From IMG/VR virus record IMGVR_UViG_3300046692_000223, positions 1-44,662 of that record: a stretch of 44,662 nt of DNA. One strand, given 5' to 3'. The stretch is from a virus. The translations under genes were made by a program, and so were the position numbers. Positions 13,228-20,028 of the stretch are shown piece by piece. How positions within the stretch are numbered: position 1 is the stretch's first letter; each line of letters opens with the position of its first letter. The notes under the pieces were generated by a model that ran no database searches, was not told the origin of the DNA, and was given only the letters and a program-made list of their open reading frames with translations.

Positions 13228-13577
13228 CAGGCGCCGGACCTTCCATCAGCAAGCGCTTCCAGAACCCGGATCGCCTGTTGCTGCATGTCGGGCTCCATGC
13301 GCTCGAGGATGCGGCTCACTCTCGCCGCCACGGGCTCAGCCGTTCCGCCGGGCGGAGGCGGACGCTCGAATAGCCGCGCCGGCTCCGTGCCGACGGCCTT
13401 GGCGATTTCCGCCAGCCTGCTTTGCGATGGCGTGCGCTCGCCGGTCTCATAGGAATGGATCGTTCCGCCGCTCACCTTGTCGCTGATCTTCTCACCAAGC
13501 GCACGAAGGGTAAGGCCAGCCGCCTTCCGCCATTCCTTTATGTACAGCGTCGGCGCGGATTTGCTCATTGCATACAT
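13227..13577 (-). CDS. XRE-family phage repressor (CI-like)
   Basis: This 116-aa protein has a classic HTH_3 domain (about residues 13-70): KEWRKAAGLTLRALGEKI, then TIHSYETGERTPSQ as the recognition region, and LAEIAKAVGTEPARLF. The C-terminal tail is short and helical, with no RecA-dependent LexA-like peptidase, so SOS cleavage is not expected. Start candidates are the ATG at 13577 and one three codons later. It is divergent from cro, and GTTTGC-N5-GCAAAC operators flank the transcription unit at both ends, as expected for the immunity repressor. Confidence 0.85.
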   Translation of the reverse strand: MYAMSKSAPTLYIKEWRKAAGLTLRALGEKISDKVSGGTIHSYETGERTPSQSRLAEIAKAVGTEPARLFERPPPPGGTAEPVAARVSRILERMEPDMQQQAIRVLEALADGRSGA

Positions 13578-13613
13578 ATGCCTGATCGCACGATTTGATG
13601 CGTCAGGCGGGGA

Positions 13614-13654
13614 GCAAACATTAGCTGTTGCAGAAATGTTTGCGCTATGCAAAC
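13614..13654 (+). promoter_or_regulatory. Rightward promoter/operator (PR-like) with divergent repressor promoter
   Basis: TTGCAG (13628-13633) lies four bases before operator copy 3, the same spacing as TTGCAA to operator copy 1 on the other side. A half-site GCAAAC sits at 13614-13619, towards the repressor gene. The -10 element is not clear. Confidence 0.6.
13638..13654. promoter_or_regulatory. Operator copy 3, GTTTGC-N5-GCAAAC
   Basis: Perfect 17-bp repeat with spacer GCTAT, ending eight bases before the cro start codon. Bound protein should block rightward transcription. Confidence 0.8.
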
Positions 13655-13662
13655 ATGCTGGC

Positions 13663-13872
13663 ATGCAGACGCTCCCCGAAAAGCCCACCGCGCTCGCCGA
13701 CATGCTGTCGATCAGCATCCCGTATGCGAGCCAGTTGCTCGGCAACAAGCGCCCATGGACGCTACCGCTGGCGATTGCCGTCTTTCGCAAGACCGGCACG
13801 AAGCTTGGGCCGATCGTCGATGCAACCGAGGATGAGATCGCCGTTCTGGCGCGCTTCGAGAAGGCCGCCTGA
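13663..13872 (+). CDS. cro: Cro-like HTH protein
   Basis: This 69-aa protein is divergent from the repressor, with one compact HTH: TALADMLSISIPYASQLLGN as helices 2-3 and a following helical segment (LPLAIAVFRKTG). Length and place match Cro-type antirepressors, which bind the same operators and commit to lytic growth. The ATG at 13663 lacks a ribosome site and lies only eight bases after the operator, so the message may be leaderless; an in-frame ATG at 13636 is inside the operator. Confidence 0.8.
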   Translation: MQTLPEKPTALADMLSISIPYASQLLGNKRPWTLPLAIAVFRKTGTKLGPIVDATEDEIAVLARFEKAA

Positions 13873-13874
13873 TG

Positions 13875-14084
13875 TCAGCCCTGCTTCTTGCGCTTTCGCC
13901 CCTTGGGGAACGGCAGAACCACATGCTCTTCATGCTGCCAGCGGTGGAGTTCGCGCTGCAGCATCTCGGCCATCTGCAGGATGACCGGGACCGGGATGTA
14001 GAACATGTGCTTCCCGATGCGGGCATGCGCCAACCCGTGATCGATGTGAAATGGAACCGCTTTGCGGACGAAGTGCGTGACCAT
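13875..14084 (-). CDS. Leftward 69-aa protein convergent with cro
   Basis: This minus-strand ORF starts at an ATG with a strong AGGAGG nine bases upstream and stops two bases from the cro stop. It begins MVTHFVRKAVPFHID, contains IGKHMFYIPVPVILQMAEML and ends with a very basic tail (PKGRKRKKQG), suggesting nucleic-acid binding. A plus-strand ORF (13872-14270) coupled to cro covers the same bases; I prefer this one for its ribosome site and protein-like sequence. The function is unknown. Confidence 0.55.
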   Translation of the reverse strand: MVTHFVRKAVPFHIDHGLAHARIGKHMFYIPVPVILQMAEMLQRELHRWQHEEHVVLPFPKGRKRKKQG

Positions 14085-14266
14085 GCAGTGGCCCCTCCTG
14101 GGGAATCCCCGAGGCTTCCCCGCCGCTTGATTAACGGCTGGCGAGTCGGGAACTGCGGAATAGGAACCTCTGCGGTTCGCGTGGCAATCCCTGAATTGAG
14201 CCACAATGTCCGTTTTGGACCGAAACCCATCGGGATTCCCTCCCCTGTCAACGGAGGGCCTGAACG

Positions 14267-14764
14267 GTGAGCCAAGCGCGCCACATGCAGGAACCGGAAG
14301 CGAGCGGCATGCTCAAGCTTGCCCAGATGTACGGCCCCGCGCGCCCGCTCTCGGATCGCGAGGCGTGGTATATCGATTCCGCGCTGACCGCCTATGGCAC
14401 GATCAAAGGCCCCGGCAAGGAAATCATCGGCGATTGGCTGGTCGCGAAAGCTAAGACCTTCAAAGGCTGGCCCAGCGCGTATAGCTTCTTCAATCGCACC
14501 AGCAAGCAACGCTGCTGGAATATCGCCGCGTATCATCATCCTGCCAGCCTGTGCTGGTCGTGGATGATGTCGGTCAGCATCGGTCGCGCCGTTCTCGGTA
14601 GCTGGCGCCATCCGTTTTATCGCTTTGGCGGCCAGGTCGCGATCTGCATCCCGCACGTGATCGAGTTCCGCTTTCACCGCCAGCGCTCCGATTGGATGGT
14701 GAGCCTCGCGGCAGAACAAATGCTGAGTTTCCTGTGCATGCATAATCGCGAGACCCGGCCATGA
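14267..14764 (+). CDS. Early protein of unknown function
   Basis: This 165-aa protein starts at a GTG behind GGAGGGC (spacing 7). Its first half is helical (REAWYIDSALTAYGTIKGPG) and its second half is aromatic and rich in Trp, Cys and His. It could be a DNA-binding early regulator from its place after cro, but no motif proves this. The stop overlaps the next start (ATGA). The 182 bases before it (14085-14266) hold no convincing gene. Confidence 0.6.
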   Translation: MSQARHMQEPEASGMLKLAQMYGPARPLSDREAWYIDSALTAYGTIKGPGKEIIGDWLVAKAKTFKGWPSAYSFFNRTSKQRCWNIAAYHHPASLCWSWMMSVSIGRAVLGSWRHPFYRFGGQVAICIPHVIEFRFHRQRSDWMVSLAAEQMLSFLCMHNRETRP

Positions 14765-15303
14765 CCCCCACCGTCATCCCTGAGAGGCCCTACCGCGCAA
14801 CGCGCTCCGATGCGCTCACCGACCGCAATCAGGATATCATTCAGCGCTCGCGTGCTGGCGAGAACGTGTGGAAGATTGCCCGGCGCTATAGCATCTCTCG
14901 CGCTCGCGTGTACCAGATTTGCGGCCCTGATCGCCCCCGCTTCATCAATCGCCGCGTAGACAACAAAGTTGTTCTTGGCTTGGTGGGCAAACCCGTTGGG
15001 GTCTGCGGCGCCATAACGATGAGCTACCCGCAATCTCTGCGCTGCATGCTGAGCGTCGGTGGTGTCGAATATTACCTTCCGCCGACTGAGCATCGGATCC
15101 TTGAAACGCTGCTGCTCAACCGTGGGCGCGTCGTAGAGCGCGACGATATCATCGAATATGTTTGGCCGAACCCCGATGCCGCACCGCAATACGAGCGCGA
15201 AAATCTCCGCGTCCATCTCGCGCGGATGAACAAGCGGCTGCCCGGCCTGATCCGCAATGAATGGGGCCGTGGCTGGTGCATCCCGATCGAAGGGAGAGCC
15301 TAA
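14761..15303 (+). CDS. Regulator with N-terminal HTH and OmpR/PhoB-type winged helix
   Basis: This 180-aa protein has two DNA-binding units. Residues about 20-54 form a resolvase-like HTH (DIIQRSRAGENVWKIARRYS, then ISRARVYQICG). Residues about 95-178 match the C-terminal effector domain of response regulators: LPPTEHRILETLLLNRGRVV, then RDDIIEYVW, ENLRVHLARMNKRL and GRGWCI. There is no receiver domain. It sits early in the rightward operon, so it is a candidate activator or repressor of later genes. It overlaps the preceding gene by four bases. Confidence 0.78.
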   Translation: MTPTVIPERPYRATRSDALTDRNQDIIQRSRAGENVWKIARRYSISRARVYQICGPDRPRFINRRVDNKVVLGLVGKPVGVCGAITMSYPQSLRCMLSVGGVEYYLPPTEHRILETLLLNRGRVVERDDIIEYVWPNPDAAPQYERENLRVHLARMNKRLPGLIRNEWGRGWCIPIEGRA

Positions 15304-15459
15304 ATGCCCCTCATCTTCACCCTCACAGCAATCGCCGGGCACGTCCTCGCGCTCGCCTACCTGTACCTCCAGACGCCCCACGATCTCGGCCACCAGAGAC
15401 CCGATGTGAACTGGCGTGTTGGCGCGGCTGTTTCTGTCCATAACGGAGCGAATAAATGA
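15304..15459 (+). CDS. 51-aa membrane peptide
   Basis: This short ORF begins one base after the previous stop and overlaps the next start by four bases (ATGA). It has one hydrophobic segment (about residues 3-23) and a polar C-terminus. The function is unknown. Confidence 0.55.
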   Translation: MPLIFTLTAIAGHVLALAYLYLQTPHDLGHQRPDVNWRVGAAVSVHNGANK

Positions 15460-15941
15460 CCGCCCCCCTGTGTTCAGCGAACAAAGTTCCGCTCGTTTCC
15501 CGCAGCGCAGCATTTATCGAATTTGCCGCCGCGCTCGATCTCTATGTCGGTCGGGGGAAGCGCTATTCGGTCAAGCAGCTATCCAATGCGACCGGCGTTC
15601 CCGATCGCCGCATCGAGTGCGCGCGCTACGATCCCGAGCATGAAGAGTTTCGCCCGCTCGACCTGGGCCATGTGCTTTCGATCAGCCGCTTCCTCGGTCC
15701 CGAGTTCACCACCGAATGGCTGAAGCTCGCCGATCAGGGCGCGTTCTGGCTGCCGGATGTCGAGGACACGCCGCCGGGTGCGATTGCCGCGGACAATAGC
15801 GACGACAATGCCGTGATCGTTCGAGCCGCGCTCGATGGCGAGTTCGATAGCGACGAGAAGAAGGTTCTGCGCCCGGTCGGCCTGCGCATGGTCGCGCGTG
15901 GTCAGCAGCTCGTGGCGATCAGCAGAGCAGCAGCCGCCTAA
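15456..15941 (+). CDS. Putative phage regulator (CII-like position)
   Basis: This 161-aa protein has a region KQLSNATGVPDRRIECARYD (about 40-59), followed by FRPLDLGHVLSISRFLGPEF, which together read like an HTH regulator of the CP76/CII or XRE type. The C-terminus is acidic, then Ala/Arg-rich. It lies before the recombination genes in the rightward early operon. The CII-like role is inferred from position and fold impression only. Confidence 0.6.
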   Translation: MTAPLCSANKVPLVSRSAAFIEFAAALDLYVGRGKRYSVKQLSNATGVPDRRIECARYDPEHEEFRPLDLGHVLSISRFLGPEFTTEWLKLADQGAFWLPDVEDTPPGAIAADNSDDNAVIVRAALDGEFDSDEKKVLRPVGLRMVARGQQLVAISRAAAA

Positions 15942-15950
15942 CCCCAAAAC

Positions 15951-15986
15951 GAAGGCCCGGGCCGCTTCGATACCGCCCGGACCTTC
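15951..15986 (+). terminator. Strong hairpin before the recombination genes
   Basis: GAAGGCCCGGGC pairs with GCCCGGACCTTC with a single mismatch and a 12-base loop. It sits in the only sizeable gap of the rightward early operon, 20 bases before the exonuclease start. No T-run follows, so it may be an attenuator, processing site or antitermination-dependent pause. Confidence 0.45.
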
Positions 15987-16006
15987 TCCAACAAAGGAGA
16001 CGCAAA

Positions 16007-16948
16007 GTGACACAGGAAGCACCACCAGACAAGATGCCGCCGATAATCACCGAACCCGGCGCATATCACGACGTAAGCGCGGAAGAATATCACCGCGCGC
16101 CGAACCTGTTGCCGGGGCCGTCGATCAGCTCGTCGGGACTGAAGACGATGCTCGGCAAGTCGCCGGCTCATTATTGGTGGGACAGCCCGCTCAACCCGAA
16201 CCGCCCGCCGGAAAAGGAAAAGCCGCATTTCAGCGTCGGCAAGGCCGCGCACGATATGCTGCTGCTCACCGATCGCTGGCCCGAAGCCTATTATGTGCTG
16301 GCGGAGGATTTCAGCGCTCAGTCGACGAAGAAGCAGAAAGACCAGCACGCCGCACGCGATGAAGCGCGCGACGCAGGCAAGGTTATCCTGACCTGGGATC
16401 AAGCCGAGACCGTGCGCGCCATGGCCGCCGGCCTGCAATCCAATCCCGCCGCGGTCGCCGCGCTCACCAACGGCGAGCCCGAAGTGACGCTGGCGTGGCA
16501 AGACCCGGAAACCGAAGTGTGGCTGCGTTGCCGGCCCGACTTCCTGCCGCACAAGCGCCGGATCGTTCCCGACCTGAAGACGGCGGCCGATGCGTCTCCG
16601 GCGGCGTTTCAGCGCGCGATCAGCAACTTCGGATATCACCAGTCCGCCGCACTCTACATGGACGGCATCAAGGCTATATTCGGCGCGCATCCCGAGCACT
16701 GGATCCACATCGTTCTCGAGAAGGAGCAGCCTTATCGGCCCGCGCTCTATCCGCTGCCGGCGGAGGATATCGAGCGCGGTCGCTGGCTCAACCGCAAGGC
16801 GATCCGTCTCTTCGCGCGGTGCCTGAACGAAGACCATTGGCCCGGATACGCCGATGATCCCGTCGAGCTCGGCCTGCCCGGCTGGTCCCGCAAGCAGATC
16901 GACGACGGGATTACGCCGGAAGGCTCGGCGTGGGCGGAGGCGGCATGA
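16007..16948 (+). CDS. RecE-like exonuclease (PD-(D/E)XK)
   Basis: This 313-aa protein is of the RecE/exonuclease VIII type (DUF3799-like). It degrades one strand of double-stranded DNA ends to give ssDNA for the annealing protein. Visible blocks are YHRAPNLLPGPSISSSGLK near the start, a His-containing GKAAHDMLL (about 77-85), and the nuclease core CRPDFLPHKRRIVPDLKTA (about 175-193) with Asp and Lys of the D-(x)n-(D/E)xK site, then Gln/Tyr in YHQSAALYMDG. The GTG start has GGAG seven bases upstream. It pairs with RecT two genes on. Confidence 0.88.
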   Translation: MTQEAPPDKMPPIITEPGAYHDVSAEEYHRAPNLLPGPSISSSGLKTMLGKSPAHYWWDSPLNPNRPPEKEKPHFSVGKAAHDMLLLTDRWPEAYYVLAEDFSAQSTKKQKDQHAARDEARDAGKVILTWDQAETVRAMAAGLQSNPAAVAALTNGEPEVTLAWQDPETEVWLRCRPDFLPHKRRIVPDLKTAADASPAAFQRAISNFGYHQSAALYMDGIKAIFGAHPEHWIHIVLEKEQPYRPALYPLPAEDIERGRWLNRKAIRLFARCLNEDHWPGYADDPVELGLPGWSRKQIDDGITPEGSAWAEAA

Positions 16949-17154
16949 CGCGGCCCACCGAAGCACAGGACCGTGCCCGCATGCGCAATTGGGGCATCCG
17001 CAACCTGCGCGCGCTCTACGCCCTGTCCTACAGTCTCACGGGCGAGCGCCGCACTGCCGCGCATGACGCGATCGATGCCGAATTGGCGTTGCGCGGCGCC
17101 GAACCGGAAGGTGCCCGAAAGGCGCAATTTCTCAAAGAACTGGAGCAAATCTAA
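16945..17154 (+). CDS. Small protein between the RecE-like and RecT genes
   Basis: This 69-aa helical, Arg-rich protein starts in ATGA with the exonuclease gene and overlaps the recT start by one base. The C-terminal helix reads like a coiled coil (AQFLKELEQI). It could be a partner of the recombinases, but no family is recognised. Confidence 0.6.
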   Translation: MTRPTEAQDRARMRNWGIRNLRALYALSYSLTGERRTAAHDAIDAELALRGAEPEGARKAQFLKELEQI

Positions 17155-18026
17155 TGGCTACCGCAATCACCACCGCTTCCGACGCCACACCGGCGCCCGT
17201 GCAATATCAATCCGCCGAAGCCGCCAAGTTCGCGCTTATGCAGCGCCAGGCACAGCTTTTCGCGTTCTCCCCGCTGGTACCCGACGCGCTGCGCAAGGGC
17301 ACGCCGCAACAGGCGATGGCGAACTGCTATATCGCGATGACGATCGCCGACCGGATGGGCGAGGACCGCATGACGGTCATGCAGAACATCCACATCATCC
17401 ACGGCACCGCCGGCTTCAAGACGAAGTATATGATCGCCCGCGCGAACGCCTCCGGCAAGTTCCGCGATGACATCGACTGGGAGATCAGCGGGAAGGACGG
17501 TGGCTTGTCCGCGACCGCATTTGCCACGCTCGCCAAATCCGGCAAGCGCGTCGCGATCACCGTAGATATGGCGATGGCCAAGGCGGAGGGCTGGACCAGC
17601 AACAAGAAGTACCAGACGATGCCGGAAGTCATGCTGCGCTATCGCAGCGCGTCGTTCCTGATCAACCTCTACGCACCCGAAGTCATGCTCGGCTACCAGA
17701 CGGCGGAGGAGGTCGAGGATATCTCCTATGCGATGTCGCCGGAGACCGCGCCCGTCACCTCCGCCATGCTGCTGGAGCAGGCGCGGCCCGACCCGGAGCC
17801 CGAAACCGAAGAGCAGGGCCGCTCCGACGCCGACATGGGCGAAGCCTTCACCACCACCGACGCCGAAGCCGACATCCTGGCTCATCTCGCCCGCAAGACG
17901 ACGGTGATCGACATCAATTCGCTGGTGTCGTCGCGCCGCGGGGAGTTGGACGAGGATGGGCAGGCGAGGGTGCAGGAAGCGGCTGTGGCGCGGATCGCTG
18001 AGTTGAAGGGACGGATCGATGGCTAA
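17154..18026 (+). CDS. recT: RecT single-strand annealing protein
   Basis: This 290-aa protein anneals complementary ssDNA in phage recombination together with the exonuclease upstream. The RecT core is clear: PLVPDALRKGTPQQAMANCY, MTIADRMGEDRMTVMQNI, then HGTAGFKTKYMIARANASG and a C-terminal KYQTMPEVMLRYRSASFLI. After about residue 200 the chain is acidic and variable, as usual for host-partner interaction tails. It overlaps the next gene by eight bases. Confidence 0.9.
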   Translation: MATAITTASDATPAPVQYQSAEAAKFALMQRQAQLFAFSPLVPDALRKGTPQQAMANCYIAMTIADRMGEDRMTVMQNIHIIHGTAGFKTKYMIARANASGKFRDDIDWEISGKDGGLSATAFATLAKSGKRVAITVDMAMAKAEGWTSNKKYQTMPEVMLRYRSASFLINLYAPEVMLGYQTAEEVEDISYAMSPETAPVTSAMLLEQARPDPEPETEEQGRSDADMGEAFTTTDAEADILAHLARKTTVIDINSLVSSRRGELDEDGQARVQEAAVARIAELKGRIDG

Positions 18027-18567
18027 GGCTGAGCCCCTTACGCAGCGGCGCTGGCTGGGCGCTGAGAAACTGGCGCGGATAAAGCGGCTGCACGAAGGCG
18101 GCTATAGCTATCCCGAGATAGCCATCCGCATTGGTGTCGATCGCAAGGTCGTGCGCAAGGCGATCCTGCGTGGGTGCAAGCAACGTTCCGTGGATCTGCC
18201 GCCGACGCCGTGGGATTTGGTCCGATACGCGCCCGTCGAGACCATCCAGCAACTGCAGCGCCGATATTCCCGCGGTGCAGAGACGATCCGAAGGTGGATT
18301 GCCGAAAAGAACATCCAGCGGCCTAACATGCACCACATCCATTGCTCGCGGCCATGTCCGCCGGACTTTGCCGCGCGGGCCGGGTCCATGACGATTCCTC
18401 AGCAGGAAAAGGCATGGAACGTCAGTCGGCCAGTGATCACGCGGTGGCGGAAGGAATGCGGGCTGCCAACGCCGCGTGCCGATTACATCGCACGCAAGAA
18501 GGCGGAACAGGCGCCGAAGCCCAAGGTCTATTGGGTGGATGAAATCGCGATGCGGAATGCCGCATGA
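18019..18567 (+). CDS. Protein with repeated HTH segments
   Basis: This 182-aa basic protein has three HTH-like segments: [20 protein letters not shown] (about 21-40) with a recognition helix [10 protein letters not shown], a second near [20 protein letters not shown] and a third near [19 protein letters not shown]. Three similar short DNA-binding units in a row suggest a binder of repeated sites. It could act in replication or regulation, but no family name was recognised. Confidence 0.65.
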   Translation: MAKAEPLTQRRWLGAEKLARIKRLHEGGYSYPEIAIRIGVDRKVVRKAILRGCKQRSVDLPPTPWDLVRYAPVETIQQLQRRYSRGAETIRRWIAEKNIQRPNMHHIHCSRPCPPDFAARAGSMTIPQQEKAWNVSRPVITRWRKECGLPTPRADYIARKKAEQAPKPKVYWVDEIAMRNAA

Positions 18568-19046
18568 CCGCCGGCTCCGTCAACCTGCGCACCTACCGTA
18601 TCGCGCGGCGCGACGGAGCCGATCGCGAAAGCGCGGCCATGCTCGCTGACATCACCAGCGCCGAAGCCAAGCTGATCGACCGCGACGACGAGCGCGATCC
18701 GCCGGGGCTGGAGTGCTTCGAACCTATCCGGGCCGTCATCGGCCACAACTCGCAGGAGAAGACCATGGTGGACAATGTTGCGGCCGATCAACTCCGGCTC
18801 TTTATCGAGCGCATCGAGCGCCTGGAGGAAGAGAAGCGCGGAATCTCCGACGACATCAAGGATATCTATCTGGAGGCAAAATCGCAGGGTTATGACCCGA
18901 AGATCATGCGCATCATCGTCCGCGACAGGCGCATGGACAAGCAGATGCGCGATGAGCGGGACGCCATTCTCGAGACTTATCGCGCCGCGCTGGGGATGCT
19001 CTCCGACACGCCCCTTGGGGCATATGCACTGTCGCGCGCCGCATGA
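18564..19046 (+). CDS. GapR (DUF2312) domain protein with N-terminal extension and internal start
   Basis: The C-terminal 93 residues (from Met68) are a GapR/DUF2312 domain: [20 protein letters not shown], then [20 protein letters not shown] and a conserved [19 protein letters not shown]. Host GapR encircles overtwisted, AT-rich DNA and supports replication in Alphaproteobacteria. The frame is open for 67 residues upstream, to an ATG coupled to the previous gene, but an AGGAG six bases before 18765 marks a strong internal start. A long and a short form, or only the short one, may be made. The extension has no recognised domain. Confidence 0.82.
   Translation: MTAGSVNLRTYRIARRDGADRESAAMLADITSAEAKLIDRDDERDPPGLECFEPIRAVIGHNSQEKTMVDNVAADQLRLFIERIERLEEEKRGISDDIKDIYLEAKSQGYDPKIMRIIVRDRRMDKQMRDERDAILETYRAALGMLSDTPLGAYALSRAA
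18755..18767 (+). promoter_or_regulatory. Internal ribosome site and start of the GapR domain
   Basis: AGGAG followed six bases later by ATG at 18765, in frame with the longer ORF. It marks the start of a GapR of normal family length (93 aa). Confidence 0.65.
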
Positions 19047-19396
19047 CGATCATCGTTCTGCCTTGGCCCCCCAAGCCGCTGACGCCGAACCATCGGTCCC
19101 GGTCTCATTGGCCGCGCACCAATGCGCTCAAGAAGGCTCGCGAGGATGGCTACTATGCCACGAAGGCGGCCAAGGTCGGGATATGCGCCGGAGACGTGCC
19201 GATCATCCTGCGCGCGACGTTCAACCCGCCTGGTCGCTATCACTACGACCGCGACGGCCTGCTCTCTTCGATGAAGGGCTATTTCGACGGCATCGCCGAC
19301 GCGCTTGGCGTGGATGATTTCTGGTTTCGCCCAGAGCCCCCGATCGTAGGTGAGCCGATCAAGGGCGGCCGAGTCACTGTGGAGGTGATCGCCTGA
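19043..19396 (+). CDS. rusA: RusA-family Holliday junction resolvase
   Basis: This 117-aa endonuclease resolves four-way junctions and branched DNA before packaging. The RusA pattern is clear: [17 protein letters not shown] near the start and [20 protein letters not shown], then ALGVDD, giving the metal-binding acidic set Asp69, Asp71 and Asp91/92. The length fits the family. It overlaps the preceding and following genes by four and one bases. The context with RecE/RecT and replication genes agrees. Confidence 0.9.
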   Translation: MTIIVLPWPPKPLTPNHRSRSHWPRTNALKKAREDGYYATKAAKVGICAGDVPIILRATFNPPGRYHYDRDGLLSSMKGYFDGIADALGVDDFWFRPEPPIVGEPIKGGRVTVEVIA

Positions 19397-20028
19397 TGGC
19401 AATGACCACATCCGAGTTGATGCAAGCAATGTCGGATGCCGGCGCTCCGCTGGAAGCGATCATCATTGCCGTGCGCGCTCTTGACGAAAGGGATGCGGAA
19501 ATCCGCGCGCGTGATGCAGAGGTCAGCAATCGCCGCCATCGCGATGCCGCAAGAAAGCGCGAAGAACGGGCCGCCGCCGCTTTGTCCACGGACAGTCCAC
19601 GGACAGTCCACGGATGCGGCGAGGACAACCCTTCCCTTGATAAAGAAAGTTTCCCCCAGACCCCCTTCAAAGAAATTAAACCTATCCCGGATGTGTGTAC
19701 CGCGCCCGCGCGTAAGGGAAACCCATTTCCGAAACCAGATTTCGCCGACGCACAGGTTTGGCTGGATTTTTTGGCGAACCGCAAATCCAAGCACCTCTCG
19801 AACACCCCTACTGCCTACACCAAGTTTCTGAGGGACATCGAGAAATTCACTGACGAGGATTGGCCGCCCGGCCGGATTCTCGAACACGCCGTCGCCGCCG
19901 GATGGGGCGGAATTTACGACCCGAAACCGCAGGAACACAGAAATGGGCACCAGCATCATCACAACGGAAACCGCCCCAGCACAGCGGACGCCGTTCTTGC
20001 CGCGCGAACTCGTCTTGGAATTGACTGA
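19396..20028 (+). CDS. Replication initiator-like protein (O-like) carrying ori iterons
   Basis: This 210-aa protein has an acidic/basic helical N-terminus with an Arg-rich stretch (NRRHRDAARKREER, 45-58), a low-complexity linker where the DNA repeats lie, and a C-terminal domain (about 115-178: WLDFLANRKSKHLSNTPTAY, then WPPGRILEHAVAAGWGGIYD). That last domain is common in phage replication proteins of the replisome-organiser type. Iterons within an initiator gene are the arrangement of lambda O. Its end overlaps the next gene by 86 bases. Confidence 0.68.
   Translation: MAMTTSELMQAMSDAGAPLEAIIIAVRALDERDAEIRARDAEVSNRRHRDAARKREERAAAALSTDSPRTVHGCGEDNPSLDKESFPQTPFKEIKPIPDVCTAPARKGNPFPKPDFADAQVWLDFLANRKSKHLSNTPTAYTKFLRDIEKFTDEDWPPGRILEHAVAAGWGGIYDPKPQEHRNGHQHHHNGNRPSTADAVLAARTRLGID
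19584..19616 (+). repeat. ori: Three tandem 11-bp iterons, candidate replication origin
   Basis: GTCCACGGACA, GTCCACGGACA and GTCCACGGATG follow each other without a gap, one helical turn each. The first is preceded by TTT, giving TTGTCCACG, close to a DnaA box (two mismatches). A locally A-rich stretch follows at about 19636-19690 (AAAGAAAG, AAAGAAATTAAA) and could be the unwinding element. Confidence 0.6.

Noticed and set aside
14208-14220. GTCC-N5-GGAC palindrome before the 14267 gene
   Set aside because: Four-base arms occur by chance often in GC-rich DNA and no second copy was found.
13872-14270. 132-aa plus-strand ORF coupled to cro by TGATG
   Set aside because: Coupling is good, but the opposing minus ORF has a strong AGGAGG and a more protein-like sequence; kept as the alternative.
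13712-14743. 343-aa minus-strand ORF
   Set aside because: Covers cro and the 14267 gene antisense and also crosses the better supported 13875-14084 gene; no motif.
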